Shown here piece after piece: positions 23,876 through 33,313 of a stretch of 41,839 bases of DNA (position 1 is its first letter; every line of letters begins with the position of its first letter). The translations under genes and the position numbers were made by a program. Source of the stretch: Acidovorax sp. Root219 (GTDB taxonomy: Bacteria > Pseudomonadota > Gammaproteobacteria > Burkholderiales > Burkholderiaceae_C); the NCBI RefSeq assembly GCF_001428665.1, contig NZ_LMIJ01000011.1, positions 871,831-913,669 of the forward strand. The letters are read 5' to 3'. The notes beneath the pieces are model-generated. The model made no database searches, was not told where the DNA came from, and saw only the letters and a program-made list of their open reading frames with translations.

Positions 23876-24892
23876 TCAGGCGGCTGCTGCACGCTGCAAG
23901 CGGTCCCGCACGCCTTCCCACTCCGGGGTGGCGGGCGGGGTCTCTATCCAGATCAGTTTGACACCCTCGTCGTCGAAGCCGCGCAGGACCGCAAAGAGCT
24001 GTTGGGCCGTGGCCGTCGCATCATCGGGCATGCGGCGTATGACCAATTTGGACGAGCGCGTGCGCAGTGCCGCGCGGGCATAGATGGCCATGTTGGCCGC
24101 ATCGGCACCCAGCAGGTCCAGGCCCGTCTGCAGGGCCTTGGCGTCCATCAGGCGCACCTTGGCGTTCGGAGCGTAGTGGGCCTCCAGCGTGCCCGAGGCG
24201 CGCGGGGTGTGCTCGGGCAGGTCTTCCTTGGACAGCGGAGCGATGCCGCAGGCGCGGGTGATCTGCGCGCGCGTGATGGCCCCCGGGCGCAGCAGCACCG
24301 GCGTGCCGCGCGTGCAGTCGACGATGGTCGATTCGATGCCCACGGGGCAAGGGCCGCCATCGAGCACCAGCAGGTCCTCGCCCAACTCGTCGGCGACATG
24401 CTGGGCGGTGGTGGGACTCACGCGGCCAAAGCGGTTGGCGCTGGGGGCGGCCACCCCCCACACGGGCGGGCCACCGAGTTCGCTGCCATTCCCGGGGGCT
24501 GCGCAGGCGGCCAGCAGTGCGTGGGCGACAGGGTGGGCCGGGCAGCGCAGGCCCACGCTGTCCTGGCCGCCGGTGGCGGCCGTGGCCACGCCGTTGCGGC
24601 GCGGCAGGATCAGGGTCAGGGGCCCGGGCCAGAATGCCTGGACCAGGGCCTGTGCAAAGGCCGGCACTTCGCTTGCGAAATGGCCGATGCCCGAGGCGTC
24701 GGCCACATGCACGATCAGCGGGTGGTCACTGGGCCGGCCCTTGGCCGCGAAGATCTGCGCCACGGCCGCATCGCTGCTGGCATCGGCCGCCAGGCCGTAC
24801 ACCGTCTCGGTGGGCAGGCCCAGCAGGGCGCCGCTGCGCACCGCACGGGCGGCGGCGGCAATGGATTCGGGCTGAGTGCCGTCGAGGATCAT
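23876..24892 (-). CDS. sua5: L-threonylcarbamoyladenylate synthase (Sua5 type)
   Basis: Makes threonylcarbamoyl-AMP from threonine, bicarbonate and ATP for t6A tRNA modification. The YrdC domain (residues 1 to about 205) shows LPTETVYGLAADA, KGRPSDHPLIVH, PSANRFGRVSPT, GIESTIVD and LRPGAI. A C-terminal Sua5 domain follows, so at 338 residues this is the long form rather than TsaC/YrdC (about 190). I chose the ATG at 24892; upstream in-frame codons encode no conserved sequence. It lies 19 bases after purK on the same strand. Confidence 0.93.
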   Translation of the reverse strand: MILDGTQPESIAAAARAVRSGALLGLPTETVYGLAADASSDAAVAQIFAAKGRPSDHPLIVHVADASGIGHFASEVPAFAQALVQAFWPGPLTLILPRRNGVATAATGGQDSVGLRCPAHPVAHALLAACAAPGNGSELGGPPVWGVAAPSANRFGRVSPTTAQHVADELGEDLLVLDGGPCPVGIESTIVDCTRGTPVLLRPGAITRAQITRACGIAPLSKEDLPEHTPRASGTLEAHYAPNAKVRLMDAKALQTGLDLLGADAANMAIYARAALRTRSSKLVIRRMPDDATATAQQLFAVLRGFDDEGVKLIWIETPPATPEWEGVRDRLQRAAAA

Positions 24893-24911
24893 GGAATGCG
24901 GTCCGACCGGG

Positions 24912-26081
24912 TCAGAAGGGCGCAATGCCCAGCAGGGCCGCAGCCTTGAGGGCGGTGGCGCGTGCCGCATCGGCACTGTCTGCCGTGATGTTCAGGTGCC
25001 CCATCTTGCGCCCGGGCTTGGCTTCGCGCTTGCCGTACAGGTGCAGGTGGGTGCCGGGCAGGGCCAGTATTTCGGCCCAGGGCGGGGTCTGCCCGCTGCC
25101 GTCGGCAGCAAACCACAGGTCGCCCAGCAGGTTGAGCATGACCGCCGGGCTGTGCTGGCGCGGCTGCGTGAGCGGCAGGCCGGCCATCGTGCGCACCTGC
25201 AATTCGAACTGCGAGACATCGCAGGCGTTCTGGCTGTAGTGGCCGCTGTTGTGCGGGCGCGGGGCGATCTCGTTGACCACCAGAGCGCCGTCCTGCAGCA
25301 CGAAGAACTCCACGCACAGCACGCCCACGTACGACAGGCCGGTGGCAACCGAGATGGCACCCGCGATGGCCTGGAGTGCCAGGTCGTCGGGCAGGTTGCC
25401 GGCATGCACCTCGGTCACGGCCAGGATGCCGTCGCGGTGCAGGTTGCGCTGCACCGGCAGGTGCACGCAGGCGCCGTCGGCCCCACGCGCCACGATGACC
25501 GAGCATTCGAGCGCCAGCGGCAGCATCTTTTCGAGCACGCAGGCCACCTGGCCCACCGAATTCCAGGCGGCCGCGAGTTCGGCCGCAGTCTTCACCCGCA
25601 CCTGGCCCTTGCCGTCGTAGCCCATGCGCGCGGTCTTGAGAATGCCGGGCAGCAGGTCTGGCGAGACGGCGGCCAGTTGCGCGGCCGTCTCGATCACCGC
25701 ATAGGGTGCGCACGGCACGCCGCAGCGCACGAAATGGGCTTTTTCCTGTGCGCGGTCCTGCGCCACGGCCACGGCACCTGCAGCGGGCGACACGGGGCGC
25801 AGCGCGCCCAGGGCCGCGAGGGCGGTGGCGGGCACGTTCTCGAATTCGGTGGTCACCGCATCCGCCACGCGGGCCAGCTCGGCCAGGCCGGCCGCGTCTT
25901 CGTAGCCCGTTTCAATGTGGTGGTGGCTCACCAGCCCGGCGGGGCTGGTGGGGTCGGCATCGAGCACGGCGGTGAAGTAGCCCATGGCCTGGGCCGTGTG
26001 CACGAACATGCGGCCGAGTTGGCCGCCGCCAAGGACGCCCAGGGTCGATCCTGGAAGGAGGGGGGCAGACAGCGTGGTCAT
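24912..26081 (-). CDS. purK: 5-(carboxyamino)imidazole ribonucleotide synthase
   Basis: ATP-grasp enzyme of de novo purine synthesis that carboxylates AIR to N5-CAIR. At 389 residues it has the family start [12 protein letters not shown], the ATP-grasp region [11 protein letters not shown] and [10 protein letters not shown], and the C-terminal part with [13 protein letters not shown]. Its start overlaps the purE stop (ATGA), so PurE, which uses its product, is translated from the same message. Confidence 0.96.
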   Translation of the reverse strand: MTTLSAPLLPGSTLGVLGGGQLGRMFVHTAQAMGYFTAVLDADPTSPAGLVSHHHIETGYEDAAGLAELARVADAVTTEFENVPATALAALGALRPVSPAAGAVAVAQDRAQEKAHFVRCGVPCAPYAVIETAAQLAAVSPDLLPGILKTARMGYDGKGQVRVKTAAELAAAWNSVGQVACVLEKMLPLALECSVIVARGADGACVHLPVQRNLHRDGILAVTEVHAGNLPDDLALQAIAGAISVATGLSYVGVLCVEFFVLQDGALVVNEIAPRPHNSGHYSQNACDVSQFELQVRTMAGLPLTQPRQHSPAVMLNLLGDLWFAADGSGQTPPWAEILALPGTHLHLYGKREAKPGRKMGHLNITADSADAARATALKAAALLGIAPF

Positions 26082-26575
26082 GCAGTAGCGGGGGGCAGGG
26101 TCATGTTGCGCGCCACTTCGGTCTGCTCGGCACGGAAGGCTTCCAGGCGCTGGCGCAGTTCGGGGCTCTCGCTGGCCAGCAGGGCCACCGCGAACAGGGC
26201 CGCGTTGGCGGCGCCGGCCGTGCCGATGGCGAAGGTCGCCACGGGGATGCCCTTGGGCATCTGCACGATACTGTGCAACGAGTCCACGCCCTGCAGGTGG
26301 CGGCTGGCCACCGGCACGCCCAGCACGGGCACGGTGGTCTTGGCGGCGATCATGCCGGGCAGGTGGGCGGCACCCCCGGCACCGGCGATGATGGCCTTGA
26401 GGCCCCGGCCGACGGCGGCTTCGGCATAGGCGAACATGTCGTCGGGCATGCGGTGCGCCGACACCACGCGTGCCTCGTGGGAAATGCCGAATTGCTCAAG
26501 AATCTGCACTGCATGCTGCATGGTCTCCCAGTCGCTGCTGGAGCCCATGACCACGCCGATCTGGATGGGTTTCAT
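26078..26575 (-). CDS. purE: 5-(carboxyamino)imidazole ribonucleotide mutase
   Basis: Class I PurE, converting N5-CAIR to CAIR. The 165-residue protein has [13 protein letters not shown], the catalytic [14 protein letters not shown] and [11 protein letters not shown], all hallmark. I start it at ATG 26575 ([11 protein letters not shown]). It heads a purE-purK-sua5 run and is divergent from a thioredoxin-like gene. Confidence 0.96.
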   Translation of the reverse strand: MKPIQIGVVMGSSSDWETMQHAVQILEQFGISHEARVVSAHRMPDDMFAYAEAAVGRGLKAIIAGAGGAAHLPGMIAAKTTVPVLGVPVASRHLQGVDSLHSIVQMPKGIPVATFAIGTAGAANAALFAVALLASESPELRQRLEAFRAEQTEVARNMTLPPATA

Positions 26576-26637
26576 GGTGTGTGTGGGGGCGCTGCGGCGG
26601 ACTCGGGTCTGCTTCGGCGCTGTAGGTGGAACCCCCG

Positions 26638-26643
26638 ATTTTA
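26638..26643 (-). promoter_or_regulatory. putative -10 box (TAAAAT) for purE
   Basis: On the minus strand the sequence reads CGTAAAATCG, and the identical decamer lies upstream of purC. The predicted leader is about 55 bases. Confidence 0.4.
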
Positions 26644-26729
26644 CGATTTGCGATGGCCCCCCTGCCACGGGGTTGTTTCAATGCGCCAAAATAGCGCCAA
26701 CTTGCTTCACCGGCCCTGGGCCCCCGACC

Positions 26730-27635
26730 ATGATTGATGTCACCGTAGAAAATTTTGAAGCCGAGGTGATTGCCGCCTCGATGGAAGTGCCTGTGCTGGT
26801 GGATTTCTGGGCGCCCTGGTGTGGCCCCTGCAAGTCGCTGGGTCCGGTGCTGGAGAAGCTGGAGACCGAGTACGACGGCCGCTTCAAGCTGGCCAAGATC
26901 GACTCCGACCAGGAGCAGCAACTGGCTGGCATGTTCGGCATCCGCAGCATTCCCACCTGCGTGCTGCTCATGAACGGCCAGCCCGTGGACGGCTTCATGG
27001 GGGCCCTGCCCGAGGGCCAGGTGCGCGAGTTCCTCGACAAGCACCTGCCCACCGCCGAAGTCCTGGAAGCCGAGGAGCCGGAGGAAGAGACTCTGGATGC
27101 GCTGGCCGAAGGCGACACCGACACGGCGCTGGAGAAGCTGCAGCACGCGGTGGCCACCGACCCGGGCAACGACGACGCCCGCTTCGACTACGTCAAGCTG
27201 CTGCTGCAACTGGGCCGTGACGACGACGCCAAGGTGGCCTTTGCGCCGGTGATCGCCAAGGCCCCCAATTCGCGCAAGATCGCCGCGCTCAAGGTCTGGA
27301 TGGATGCCATCGATGCGGTGCTGACCAGCGAAGGCGCCGGCGACACTGCCGCGTTCGACGCGAAGATTGCCGCCAACAAGCGCGACTTCGATGCCCGCCT
27401 GGCACAGGCGCGCTGGCTCATCACCGAGCAGCGCTGGACCGACGCCATGGACGAACTCCTGGAGATCCTCATGCGCGACAAGGCCTGGGGCGAGGAGGTG
27501 GCGCGCAAGACCTACGTCGCCATCCTGGAGATCATCGAGCAGCCCAAGGCCAAGGTGGCCGACGGCCAGATCCCGCCGGACGATCCGGTGGTGGCCACCT
27601 ACCGCCGCCGCCTGTCGAGCGTCGTGCTCAGCTGA
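26730..27635 (+). CDS. thioredoxin-TPR protein, CnoX (YbbN)-like
   Basis: A 301-residue protein with an N-terminal thioredoxin domain (1-110) and a C-terminal helical TPR-like region (about 120-290). This is the layout of CnoX/YbbN, which protects proteins from oxidation and hands them to GroEL. Unlike the E. coli protein, whose site lacks the first Cys, this one has a complete W30-C31-G-P-C34 site and so should be able to reduce disulphides. The cis-Pro is in RSIPTC. The ATG at 26730 gives the usual MIDVT start. It ends in a strong terminator shared with purC. Confidence 0.88.
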   Translation: MIDVTVENFEAEVIAASMEVPVLVDFWAPWCGPCKSLGPVLEKLETEYDGRFKLAKIDSDQEQQLAGMFGIRSIPTCVLLMNGQPVDGFMGALPEGQVREFLDKHLPTAEVLEAEEPEEETLDALAEGDTDTALEKLQHAVATDPGNDDARFDYVKLLLQLGRDDDAKVAFAPVIAKAPNSRKIAALKVWMDAIDAVLTSEGAGDTAAFDAKIAANKRDFDARLAQARWLITEQRWTDAMDELLEILMRDKAWGEEVARKTYVAILEIIEQPKAKVADGQIPPDDPVVATYRRRLSSVVLS

Positions 27636-27653
27636 CCAGCGCCCCCCCCATGC

Positions 27654-27680
27654 AAAAAGGCTCCCTCGGGAGCCTTTTTC
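27654..27680. terminator. bidirectional terminator between the CnoX-like gene and purC
   Basis: AAAAAGGCTCC (27654-27664) pairs with GGAGCCTTTTT (27669-27679) around a CTCG loop. It serves both convergent genes. Confidence 0.92.
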
Positions 27681-27698
27681 GTTGCCGTGACCAGGGAA

Positions 27699-28619
27699 TC
27701 AGCCGACCAGGCGTTCCAGCGCCTCGCGGTACTTGGCCGCGGTCTTTTCAATCACTTCGCGCGGCAGGCGCGGCGAGGGTGGGGTCTTGTCCCAGGGCTT
27801 GCCGTTGACCTGGGCCTGTTCCAGCCAGTCGCGCACGAACTGCTTGTCGTAGCTCGGCGGGTTCTGGCCAGTTGCGAGCGCCGCTTCATAGCCTTCCACG
27901 GGCCAGTAGCGCGAGCTGTCGGGCGTGAGCACCTCGTCCATCAGCACCAGCGTGCCATCGGGCGCGAGGCCGAATTCGAATTTCGTGTCGGCAATGATCA
28001 TGCCCTTGGTGAGCGCGATCTCGGCGGCGGCCTGGTAGATGGCGATGCTCAGGTCGCGGATCTGCGTGGCCAGGGGCAGGCCGATCATCTCCACGGTGCG
28101 CTCGAAGGTGATGTTCTCATCGTGCTCGCCCGCTGCGGCCTTGGCGGCCGGGGTGTAGATGGGCGCGGGCAGCTTGGCCGCGTTGGTCAGGCCTTCTGGC
28201 AGAGGCACGCCACAGACCGAGCGCGACTCCTGGTATTCCTTCCAGCCACTGCCGGCCAGGTAGCCGCGCACCACCGCCTCGACCGGAATGGGTTGCAGGC
28301 GCTGCACCAGCATCGAGCGGCCGCGGATCTGCGGCGCCTCGGCCGGGGTGACCACGCTCTCGGGGGCGTCGCCGGTCAGGTGGTTGGGGCAGATGTGGCC
28401 GAGCTTGTCGAACCAGAACAGCGCCATCTGCGTGAGCAGCTCGCCCTTGCCGGGGATGGGTTCGCCCATGATCACGTCGAAGGCCGAGAGGCGGTCGCTG
28501 GCCACCATCAGGATGCGGTCGTCGCCCACGGCGTAGTTGTCGCGCACCTTGCCGCGTGCGAGCAGGGGCAGCGAGGTCAGGGCAGAGGTGTGCAGGGCGT
28601 TGGAGCTGGGCTGGGTCAT
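27699..28619 (-). CDS. purC: phosphoribosylaminoimidazole-succinocarboxamide synthase
   Basis: SAICAR synthetase, joining CAIR and aspartate with ATP in purine synthesis. At 306 residues it is the longer type, like the yeast enzyme, rather than the roughly 240-residue E. coli form. Visible are the N-terminal [39 protein letters not shown], and DTKFEFG with [14 protein letters not shown] chose the ATG at 28619, which follows a leader of about 90 bases. It is encoded near purEK but as a separate unit. Confidence 0.96.
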   Translation of the reverse strand: MTQPSSNALHTSALTSLPLLARGKVRDNYAVGDDRILMVASDRLSAFDVIMGEPIPGKGELLTQMALFWFDKLGHICPNHLTGDAPESVVTPAEAPQIRGRSMLVQRLQPIPVEAVVRGYLAGSGWKEYQESRSVCGVPLPEGLTNAAKLPAPIYTPAAKAAAGEHDENITFERTVEMIGLPLATQIRDLSIAIYQAAAEIALTKGMIIADTKFEFGLAPDGTLVLMDEVLTPDSSRYWPVEGYEAALATGQNPPSYDKQFVRDWLEQAQVNGKPWDKTPPSPRLPREVIEKTAAKYREALERLVG

Positions 28620-28715
28620 GGTGTCGGTGTGGGGCAGTCGGTGTCCGCTGCAGGCAGGCCTTGGGGAAAAGGGGAGGGGCGCGCACCCGCGCGGCCACAA
28701 TCTGTGCAATCTGCG

Positions 28716-28721
28716 ATTTTA
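28716..28721 (-). promoter_or_regulatory. putative -10 box (TAAAAT) for purC
   Basis: The minus strand reads CGTAAAATCG, as upstream of purE. Next to it CAATCTG is repeated (28699-28705 and 28708-28714), a possible operator. Confidence 0.4.
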
Positions 28722-28791
28722 CGCGCCGGGGCGGGCGGTCCGGTCGGGCAGGGGCTTGTAGGGCACCCCGAGGGGCGGCACACTGCCGGGC

Positions 28792-30060
28792 TTGCTTTCA
28801 CCATGCCCTTGCCGGCCACCCTTTGTGCCCACTTCCCATCCCCTCACTCCCCGCCGCGAACTGTGGCTGCTGCTGACCCTGGCGGGCGTGCAGTTCACCC
28901 ACATCCTGGATTTCATGATCATGATGCCGCTGGGCCCGCAGCTCACGCGCATCTTCTCCATCAGTGACGCGCAGTTCGGCCTGCTGGTGTCGGCGTACAC
29001 GCTGTCGGCCGGTGTCTCGGGGCTGCTGGCCTCCACCTACATCGACCGCTTTGGCCGCAAGCGGCTGCTGCTGGCGCTGTACGCGCTGTTCGGCCTGGCC
29101 ACGCTGGCCTGCGGCCTGGCGCCCACCTACGCCACGCTGATGGTGGCGCGCGTGCTGGCCGGCATGTTCGGCGGCGTGCTCTCGGCCCTGTGCCAGACTG
29201 TCGTGGCCGATGTCGTTCCCTTCGAACGGCGCGGGCGGGCGATGGGCATCGTGATGACCTCGTTCTCGGTGTCCACGGTGGCCGGGGTGCCGCTGGGGCT
29301 GGTGTTCGCCGAGTACGGAGGCTGGCACATGCCCTTCTTCGCCATCGCCGCCATGTGCCTGCTGCTGCTGGTGTTTGCCGCGCGTACGCTGCCCACCATG
29401 AACGCCCATCTGGCCGCAGGCCAGCAGCGCACGGCGCTGGGCGGCATCGCCGAGGTGCTGCGGGACGCCAACCACCGGCGGGCCTTCGTGTTCTCGGGCC
29501 TGCTGATGTTCACGGGCTTCACGGTGATCCCCTACATCACGATCTACATGCAGGCCAATGCCGGCGTGCGCACCGACCAGGTGCCATTGATCTACCTGTG
29601 CGGCGGGGTGGTGACGCTGTTCACGGCACGCCTGTTCGGGCGCCTGACGGATGCGCGCGGCAAGGTGGCCACCTTCCGCTGGCTGGCCCTGGCGGTCGGG
29701 CCCTGCCTGCTGGGCATCACGCTGGTGCACGGGGTGCCGCTGTGGACCGTGCTGATCGTGTCCACGCTGATGTTTGCCTTCATGAGCGGGCGCATGATTC
29801 CGGGCATGGCCATCATCACCTCGGCCGCCAATCCGCAACTGCGCGGCACATTCATGACGCTCAATGCCTCGGTGCAGTCTGCTGCCATGGGGGTGGCGTC
29901 ACTGGTGGGGGGTGTGCTGATCAGCCGCGATGCCCAGGGGCTGGTGCAGGGCTACTGGATGGCCGCTGTGGTGGGCACCGTTGCCAGCGTGCTGTCGATC
30001 ATGGTGGTGGGGCGGCTGGTGCTGCATGGCGCAGCGCCGGTGACTGCAGCCAAGGCTTGA
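28792..30060 (+). CDS. MFS transporter
   Basis: A major facilitator of about 422 residues with twelve predicted membrane helices. The conserved loop between helices 2 and 3 is YIDRFGRKRLL, and ALCQTVVADVVPFERRGRAMG is the next cytoplasmic signature. It resembles drug- or sugar-efflux permeases of the AraJ type; the substrate is unknown. The start is uncertain: TTG 28792 is the longest option and GTG 28825 also fits. It is divergent from purC. Confidence 0.85.
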   Translation: MLSPCPCRPPFVPTSHPLTPRRELWLLLTLAGVQFTHILDFMIMMPLGPQLTRIFSISDAQFGLLVSAYTLSAGVSGLLASTYIDRFGRKRLLLALYALFGLATLACGLAPTYATLMVARVLAGMFGGVLSALCQTVVADVVPFERRGRAMGIVMTSFSVSTVAGVPLGLVFAEYGGWHMPFFAIAAMCLLLLVFAARTLPTMNAHLAAGQQRTALGGIAEVLRDANHRRAFVFSGLLMFTGFTVIPYITIYMQANAGVRTDQVPLIYLCGGVVTLFTARLFGRLTDARGKVATFRWLALAVGPCLLGITLVHGVPLWTVLIVSTLMFAFMSGRMIPGMAIITSAANPQLRGTFMTLNASVQSAAMGVASLVGGVLISRDAQGLVQGYWMAAVVGTVASVLSIMVVGRLVLHGAAPVTAAKA

Positions 30061-30074
30061 GTCGCGAGGCGAAA

Positions 30075-30091
30075 GGGGGAGGTGCTCCCCC
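30075..30091 (+). repeat. hairpin after the MFS gene
   Basis: GGGGGAG (30075-30081) and CTCCCCC (30085-30091) pair perfectly around GTG. There is no T-tract, so it is at best a weak terminator or a 3'-end stabiliser. Confidence 0.45.
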
Positions 30092-30171
30092 GCCAACTCA
30101 GCCATTGTGCGCCCTTTTCGGGCCGCTGGCACCTTGGCCGGCATAACCCAGCGGGCAGGGGCGGTATGGGA

Positions 30172-30200
30172 TTGCATTTCGATGACAGCAGGGGCATAGT
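30172..30200 (+). promoter_or_regulatory. putative sigma-70 promoter for hpf
   Basis: TTGCAT (30172-30177) and CATAGT (30195-30200) are separated by 17 bases. The predicted start is about 85 bases before hpf. Confidence 0.4.
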
Positions 30201-30291
30201 GAACCCGTCAATGGATGCATCCAAGTTCGCCGGGCCGCACCTCTGATCCAGGGCGGCATTTGTTCCACCGAGAGCCACAGGAGACTTATTT

Positions 30292-30627
30292 ATGAACTTG
30301 ACGATCAGCGGTCACCACCTCGAAGTTACCCCAGCCCTGCGCAGTTATGTGACCACCAAGCTGGACCGGATCAATCGCCATTTCGACCAGGTAGTAGATG
30401 TCAAGGTGCTGCTGACAGTAGAGAAGCAAAAGGAAAAGGAAAAGCGCCAGCGAGCGGAATGCAATATCCATGTGAAAGGCAACGACCTGTTTGCCGAAAG
30501 CTCCCACTCCGACCTGTATGCTGCGGTCGATGAGTTGGTCGACAAGATGGACCGCCAGGTGGTGCGCCACAAGGACCGCCTGCAGGACCACCACCACGAA
30601 GCTGCCAAGCGCGAAATGCACGCCTGA
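30292..30627 (+). CDS. hpf: ribosome hibernation promoting factor (short HPF)
   Basis: A 111-residue HPF/RaiA-type protein that binds the 30S subunit and stabilises inactive 100S ribosomes in stationary phase. It begins [20 protein letters not shown] and has a charged stretch [14 protein letters not shown] typical of the short form. AGGAGA precedes the ATG. It sits in the usual place ahead of ptsN, but rpoN, its common upstream neighbour in proteobacteria, is not present: an MFS gene takes that place. Confidence 0.94.
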   Translation: MNLTISGHHLEVTPALRSYVTTKLDRINRHFDQVVDVKVLLTVEKQKEKEKRQRAECNIHVKGNDLFAESSHSDLYAAVDELVDKMDRQVVRHKDRLQDHHHEAAKREMHA

Positions 30628-30649
30628 GCGTTGCATTGCGGGCCACAGC

Positions 30650-30674
30650 AACCGCCCCTGGAGGCGGTTTTTTT
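30650..30674 (+). terminator. rho-independent terminator after hpf
   Basis: AACCGCC (30650-30656) pairs with GGCGGTT (30663-30669), followed by a seven-T run to 30674. It separates hpf from ptsN transcription. Confidence 0.85.
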
Positions 30675-30715
30675 GTGGCTCCTTGTAAATTGCTCAGGGT
30701 TTTTGCCAATATGTG

Positions 30716-30721
30716 CATAAT
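30716..30721 (+). promoter_or_regulatory. putative -10 box (CATAAT) for ptsN
   Basis: CATAAT lies 14 bases before the ptsN ATG and behind the hpf terminator. The -35 is unclear; TTGCTC lies 20 bases upstream. Confidence 0.35.
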
Positions 30722-30735
30722 TGTTACCTCTGACC

Positions 30736-31203
30736 ATGAACCGACTCGCCTCCATCCTGCCTCCCGCCCAAGTGCTCGTGAGCGTGGACTCCACCAGCAA
30801 GAAGCGTGCTTTTGAAGAGGCGGGTCTGCTGTTCGAGAGCCAGCACGGGCTCTCGCGTGCCCTGATCACCGACAGCCTGTTTGCGCGCGAGCGCCTGGGC
30901 TCCACGGGCCTGGGCCACGGTGTGGCCATCCCGCACGGCCGCATCAAGGGCCTCAAGGCCCCGATGGCTGCCGTGTTCCAGCTGGCCCATCCCATCGGCT
31001 TCGACGCCCCCGACGAAATGCCGGTGGCGCTGCTGATCTTTCTGCTGGTGCCCGAAGCGGCGACCCAGAAGCACCTGGAAATCCTCTCGGAGATCGCCGA
31101 ACTGCTCAGCGACTCGGTCCTGCGCGAAAAGCTCAAGGCCAGCATTGACGCGGCCGAACTGCACGGCATGATTGCCGGCTGGCAGTCCACCCAGGCCGCC
31201 TGA
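30736..31203 (+). CDS. ptsN: nitrogen-regulatory PTS enzyme IIA (EIIANtr)
   Basis: A 155-residue EIIA domain of the fructose/mannitol type that accepts phosphate from the PTSNtr chain and regulates rather than transports. The phosphorylated His is H67 in GVAIPHGRI. The ATG at 30736 gives the canonical start; a TTG at 30721 would overlap the -10 box. hprK follows after 32 bases, the standard order in betaproteobacteria. Confidence 0.94.
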   Translation: MNRLASILPPAQVLVSVDSTSKKRAFEEAGLLFESQHGLSRALITDSLFARERLGSTGLGHGVAIPHGRIKGLKAPMAAVFQLAHPIGFDAPDEMPVALLIFLLVPEAATQKHLEILSEIAELLSDSVLREKLKASIDAAELHGMIAGWQSTQAA

Positions 31204-31235
31204 GCCGAGCCGGCATCGCGCACCCGCCTTCTGCC

Positions 31236-32192
31236 GTGAAGCCCAATGTTGTCAGCGCCGATGTCCTGTTCGAGGAATTCCGCGGCCCCCTGAAATGGGA
31301 ATGGGTCGCGGGCCTCGGCGCTTCAGAACGCCGCTTTGACGAAGTCGCCGTGCGCTCTGCGCGCTCGGGCGCCGACCTGGTCGGCTACCTCAATTACATC
31401 CACCCCTACCGGGTACAGATCCTCGGTGAGCGCGAAATCGCGTACCTGAGCAGCGCCTCGCCCGACGACTGCAAGCGCCGCATCGCCCGCATCGTGACGC
31501 TGGAGCCGCCGGTGCTGGTGCTGGCCGATAGCCAGACCGCGCCCGATGCGCTGGTATCGATGTGCGAACGTGCGCAGATCCCGATGTTCTCCACGCACGA
31601 GTCCTCGGCCTTCGTGATCGACGTGCTGCGGGCCTACCTGTCCAAGCACTTTGCCGACCGCACCACGATGCACGGCGTGTTCATGGACATCCTGGGCCTG
31701 GGCGTGATGATCACGGGTGAGTCGGGCCTGGGCAAGAGCGAACTCGGCCTGGAGCTGATCTCGCGCGGCAACGGCCTGGTGGCCGACGATGCGGTGGACC
31801 TGTTTCGCATCAACCAGACCACCATCGAGGGCAAGTGCCCCGAGCTGCTGCAGAACCTGCTCGAAGTGCGCGGCATCGGCCTCCTGGACATCCGCGCCAT
31901 CTTTGGCGAGACGGCCGTGCGCCGCAAGATGCGCCTCAAACTCATCGTGCACCTGGTGCGCAAGGAGACGCTGGAGCGCGACTACGAGCGTCTGCCCTAC
32001 GAGCCACTCACCCAGGACGTGCTTGGCGTGCCTGTGCTCAAGGTGGTGATCCAGGTGGTGGCCGGCCGCAACATCGCCGTGCTGGTGGAAGCCGCCGTGC
32101 GCAACACCATCCTGCAGTTGCGCGGGATCGATACCTACCAGGAATTCGTGGAGCGCCATCGCCGCGCCATGGAGCGCGATACCGGAGGCTGA
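31236..32192 (+). CDS. hprK: HPr kinase/phosphorylase
   Basis: A 318-residue enzyme that phosphorylates and dephosphorylates HPr on Ser46. It has the P-loop GESGLGKS at 161-168, H146 just upstream, and the HPrK signature [16 protein letters not shown]. The start is GTG at 31236 ([14 protein letters not shown]). In proteobacteria it works with ptsN and controls the phosphorylation state of the PTS rather than sugar uptake. HPr itself is not in the window. Confidence 0.95.
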   Translation: MKPNVVSADVLFEEFRGPLKWEWVAGLGASERRFDEVAVRSARSGADLVGYLNYIHPYRVQILGEREIAYLSSASPDDCKRRIARIVTLEPPVLVLADSQTAPDALVSMCERAQIPMFSTHESSAFVIDVLRAYLSKHFADRTTMHGVFMDILGLGVMITGESGLGKSELGLELISRGNGLVADDAVDLFRINQTTIEGKCPELLQNLLEVRGIGLLDIRAIFGETAVRRKMRLKLIVHLVRKETLERDYERLPYEPLTQDVLGVPVLKVVIQVVAGRNIAVLVEAAVRNTILQLRGIDTYQEFVERHRRAMERDTGG

Positions 32193-32222
32193 AGCCAGGC
32201 GCGGCCCGCAGGGCTGCGGACT

Positions 32223-32645
32223 TCAGGCGTTCTTGCTGGCGCAGGCGGCGCACTGGCCGTATAGCGCCATGGTGTGGTCCTGCACCAGCCAGCCCTTGGC
32301 CTTGGCCACGATCTGCTGGCGCTTTTCGATCTCGGGGTCGTAGAACTCTTCCACCTTGCCGCAGGACGTGCACACGAAATGGTCGTGGTGCTGTCCCTCG
32401 TTGAGCTCATACACCGCCTTGCCGCTCTCGAAGTTGCTGCGGATCAGGATGCCCGCCTGCTCGAACTGCGTGAGCACGCGGTACACGGTGGCCAGGCCGA
32501 TGTCCGAGCGCTCTTCCAGCAGCACGCGGAACACGTCTTCCGCCGTCATGTGGCGCTGTGCGCCTTTCTGGAAGATCTCCATGATCTTCAGGCGGGGCAG
32601 GGTTGCCTTGAGGCCGGTGCTTTTGAGTTCGTCGATGTTGGTCAT
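32223..32645 (-). CDS. fur: ferric uptake regulator
   Basis: A 140-residue Fe2+-dependent repressor. The winged-helix N-terminal half ([31 protein letters not shown]) is followed by the metal-binding region [19 protein letters not shown] with one CxxC, and by a second CxxC (CAAC) near the end. All hallmark ligands are present. It is divergent from bamE, with an 85-base gap. I see no clear consensus Fur box in that gap. Confidence 0.96.
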   Translation of the reverse strand: MTNIDELKSTGLKATLPRLKIMEIFQKGAQRHMTAEDVFRVLLEERSDIGLATVYRVLTQFEQAGILIRSNFESGKAVYELNEGQHHDHFVCTSCGKVEEFYDPEIEKRQQIVAKAKGWLVQDHTMALYGQCAACASKNA

Positions 32646-32694
32646 GGATTGGTCCTGGTTGCCGGTGGCCCGGGAAGGGGAGAGAGGCTGCCGC

Positions 32695-32700
32695 TACAAT
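32695..32700 (+). promoter_or_regulatory. putative -10 box (TACAAT) for bamE
   Basis: TACAAT lies 30 bases before the bamE ATG in the fur-bamE gap. The -35 is not obvious. Confidence 0.4.
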
Positions 32701-32730
32701 GGTTTGATCATATCCTCTGCTCTTTCCCTC

Positions 32731-33303
32731 ATGCCAGTCAAAGCCCGTATCAATGCCCGCCTGGGCTGGATCCTGTTGGTGGGTGCCGCTGTCGGTACCC
32801 TGGCAGGGTGCGGCAGCCTGGACGGCGCCAGCCGCCGCCTGGCCACCGTGGTCACGCCGTACAAGATCGACGTCGTGCAGGGCAATTTCGTCTCGCGCGA
32901 ACAGGTCGAGGCCTTGAAGCCCGGCATGAGCCGCCAGCAGGTGCGTGAAATCCTGGGCACGCCCCTGGTGACCAGCCTGTTCCATTCCAACCGCTGGGAG
33001 TATGTCTTCACCCTGAAGAAACCATCGGCCGAGCTGCAGACCCGCAAGCTCACGGTGTTCTTCGAGGGCGACGTGCTGGCCCGCTCGGAAGGCGACGAGA
33101 TGCCGTCGGAGGCTGAATTCGTCGCTTCGCTGGACGGCGGCCGCACCGGCAAGGGCAAGGTGCCGGTGCTGGAAGCCACGCCGGACCAGCTGTCGCGCTA
33201 TCCCGCGCGCAAAGCCGAAACCCCTGCCGAAAAGGCTGCCGACGCAGCACCGCAGGAACTCGCGCCGGCGCGCTACCCGCCCCTTGAGGCGCCTGGGCGC
33301 TGA
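32731..33303 (+). CDS. bamE: outer-membrane assembly lipoprotein BamE
   Basis: A lipoprotein of the BAM complex that inserts beta-barrel proteins into the outer membrane. The signal peptide ends in lipobox LAGC27. The SmpA/OmlA domain includes YKIDVVQGNFVSREQVEALKPGMSRQQVREILGTPLV in two adjoining pieces (about residues 44-80), then FHSNRWEYVF. At 190 residues it is longer than E. coli BamE (about 113) because of a Pro/Ala/Glu-rich tail after about residue 130. fur is divergent, a typical betaproteobacterial order. Confidence 0.94.
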   Translation: MPVKARINARLGWILLVGAAVGTLAGCGSLDGASRRLATVVTPYKIDVVQGNFVSREQVEALKPGMSRQQVREILGTPLVTSLFHSNRWEYVFTLKKPSAELQTRKLTVFFEGDVLARSEGDEMPSEAEFVASLDGGRTGKGKVPVLEATPDQLSRYPARKAETPAEKAADAAPQELAPARYPPLEAPGR

Positions 33304-33313
33304 GCGTCCAGCC

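Noticed and set aside
30127..30142. A sigma-54-like promoter (TGGCAC...GC) upstream of hpf
   Set aside because: The GG and GC elements are 11 bases apart instead of 10, and the TTGCA element is missing.
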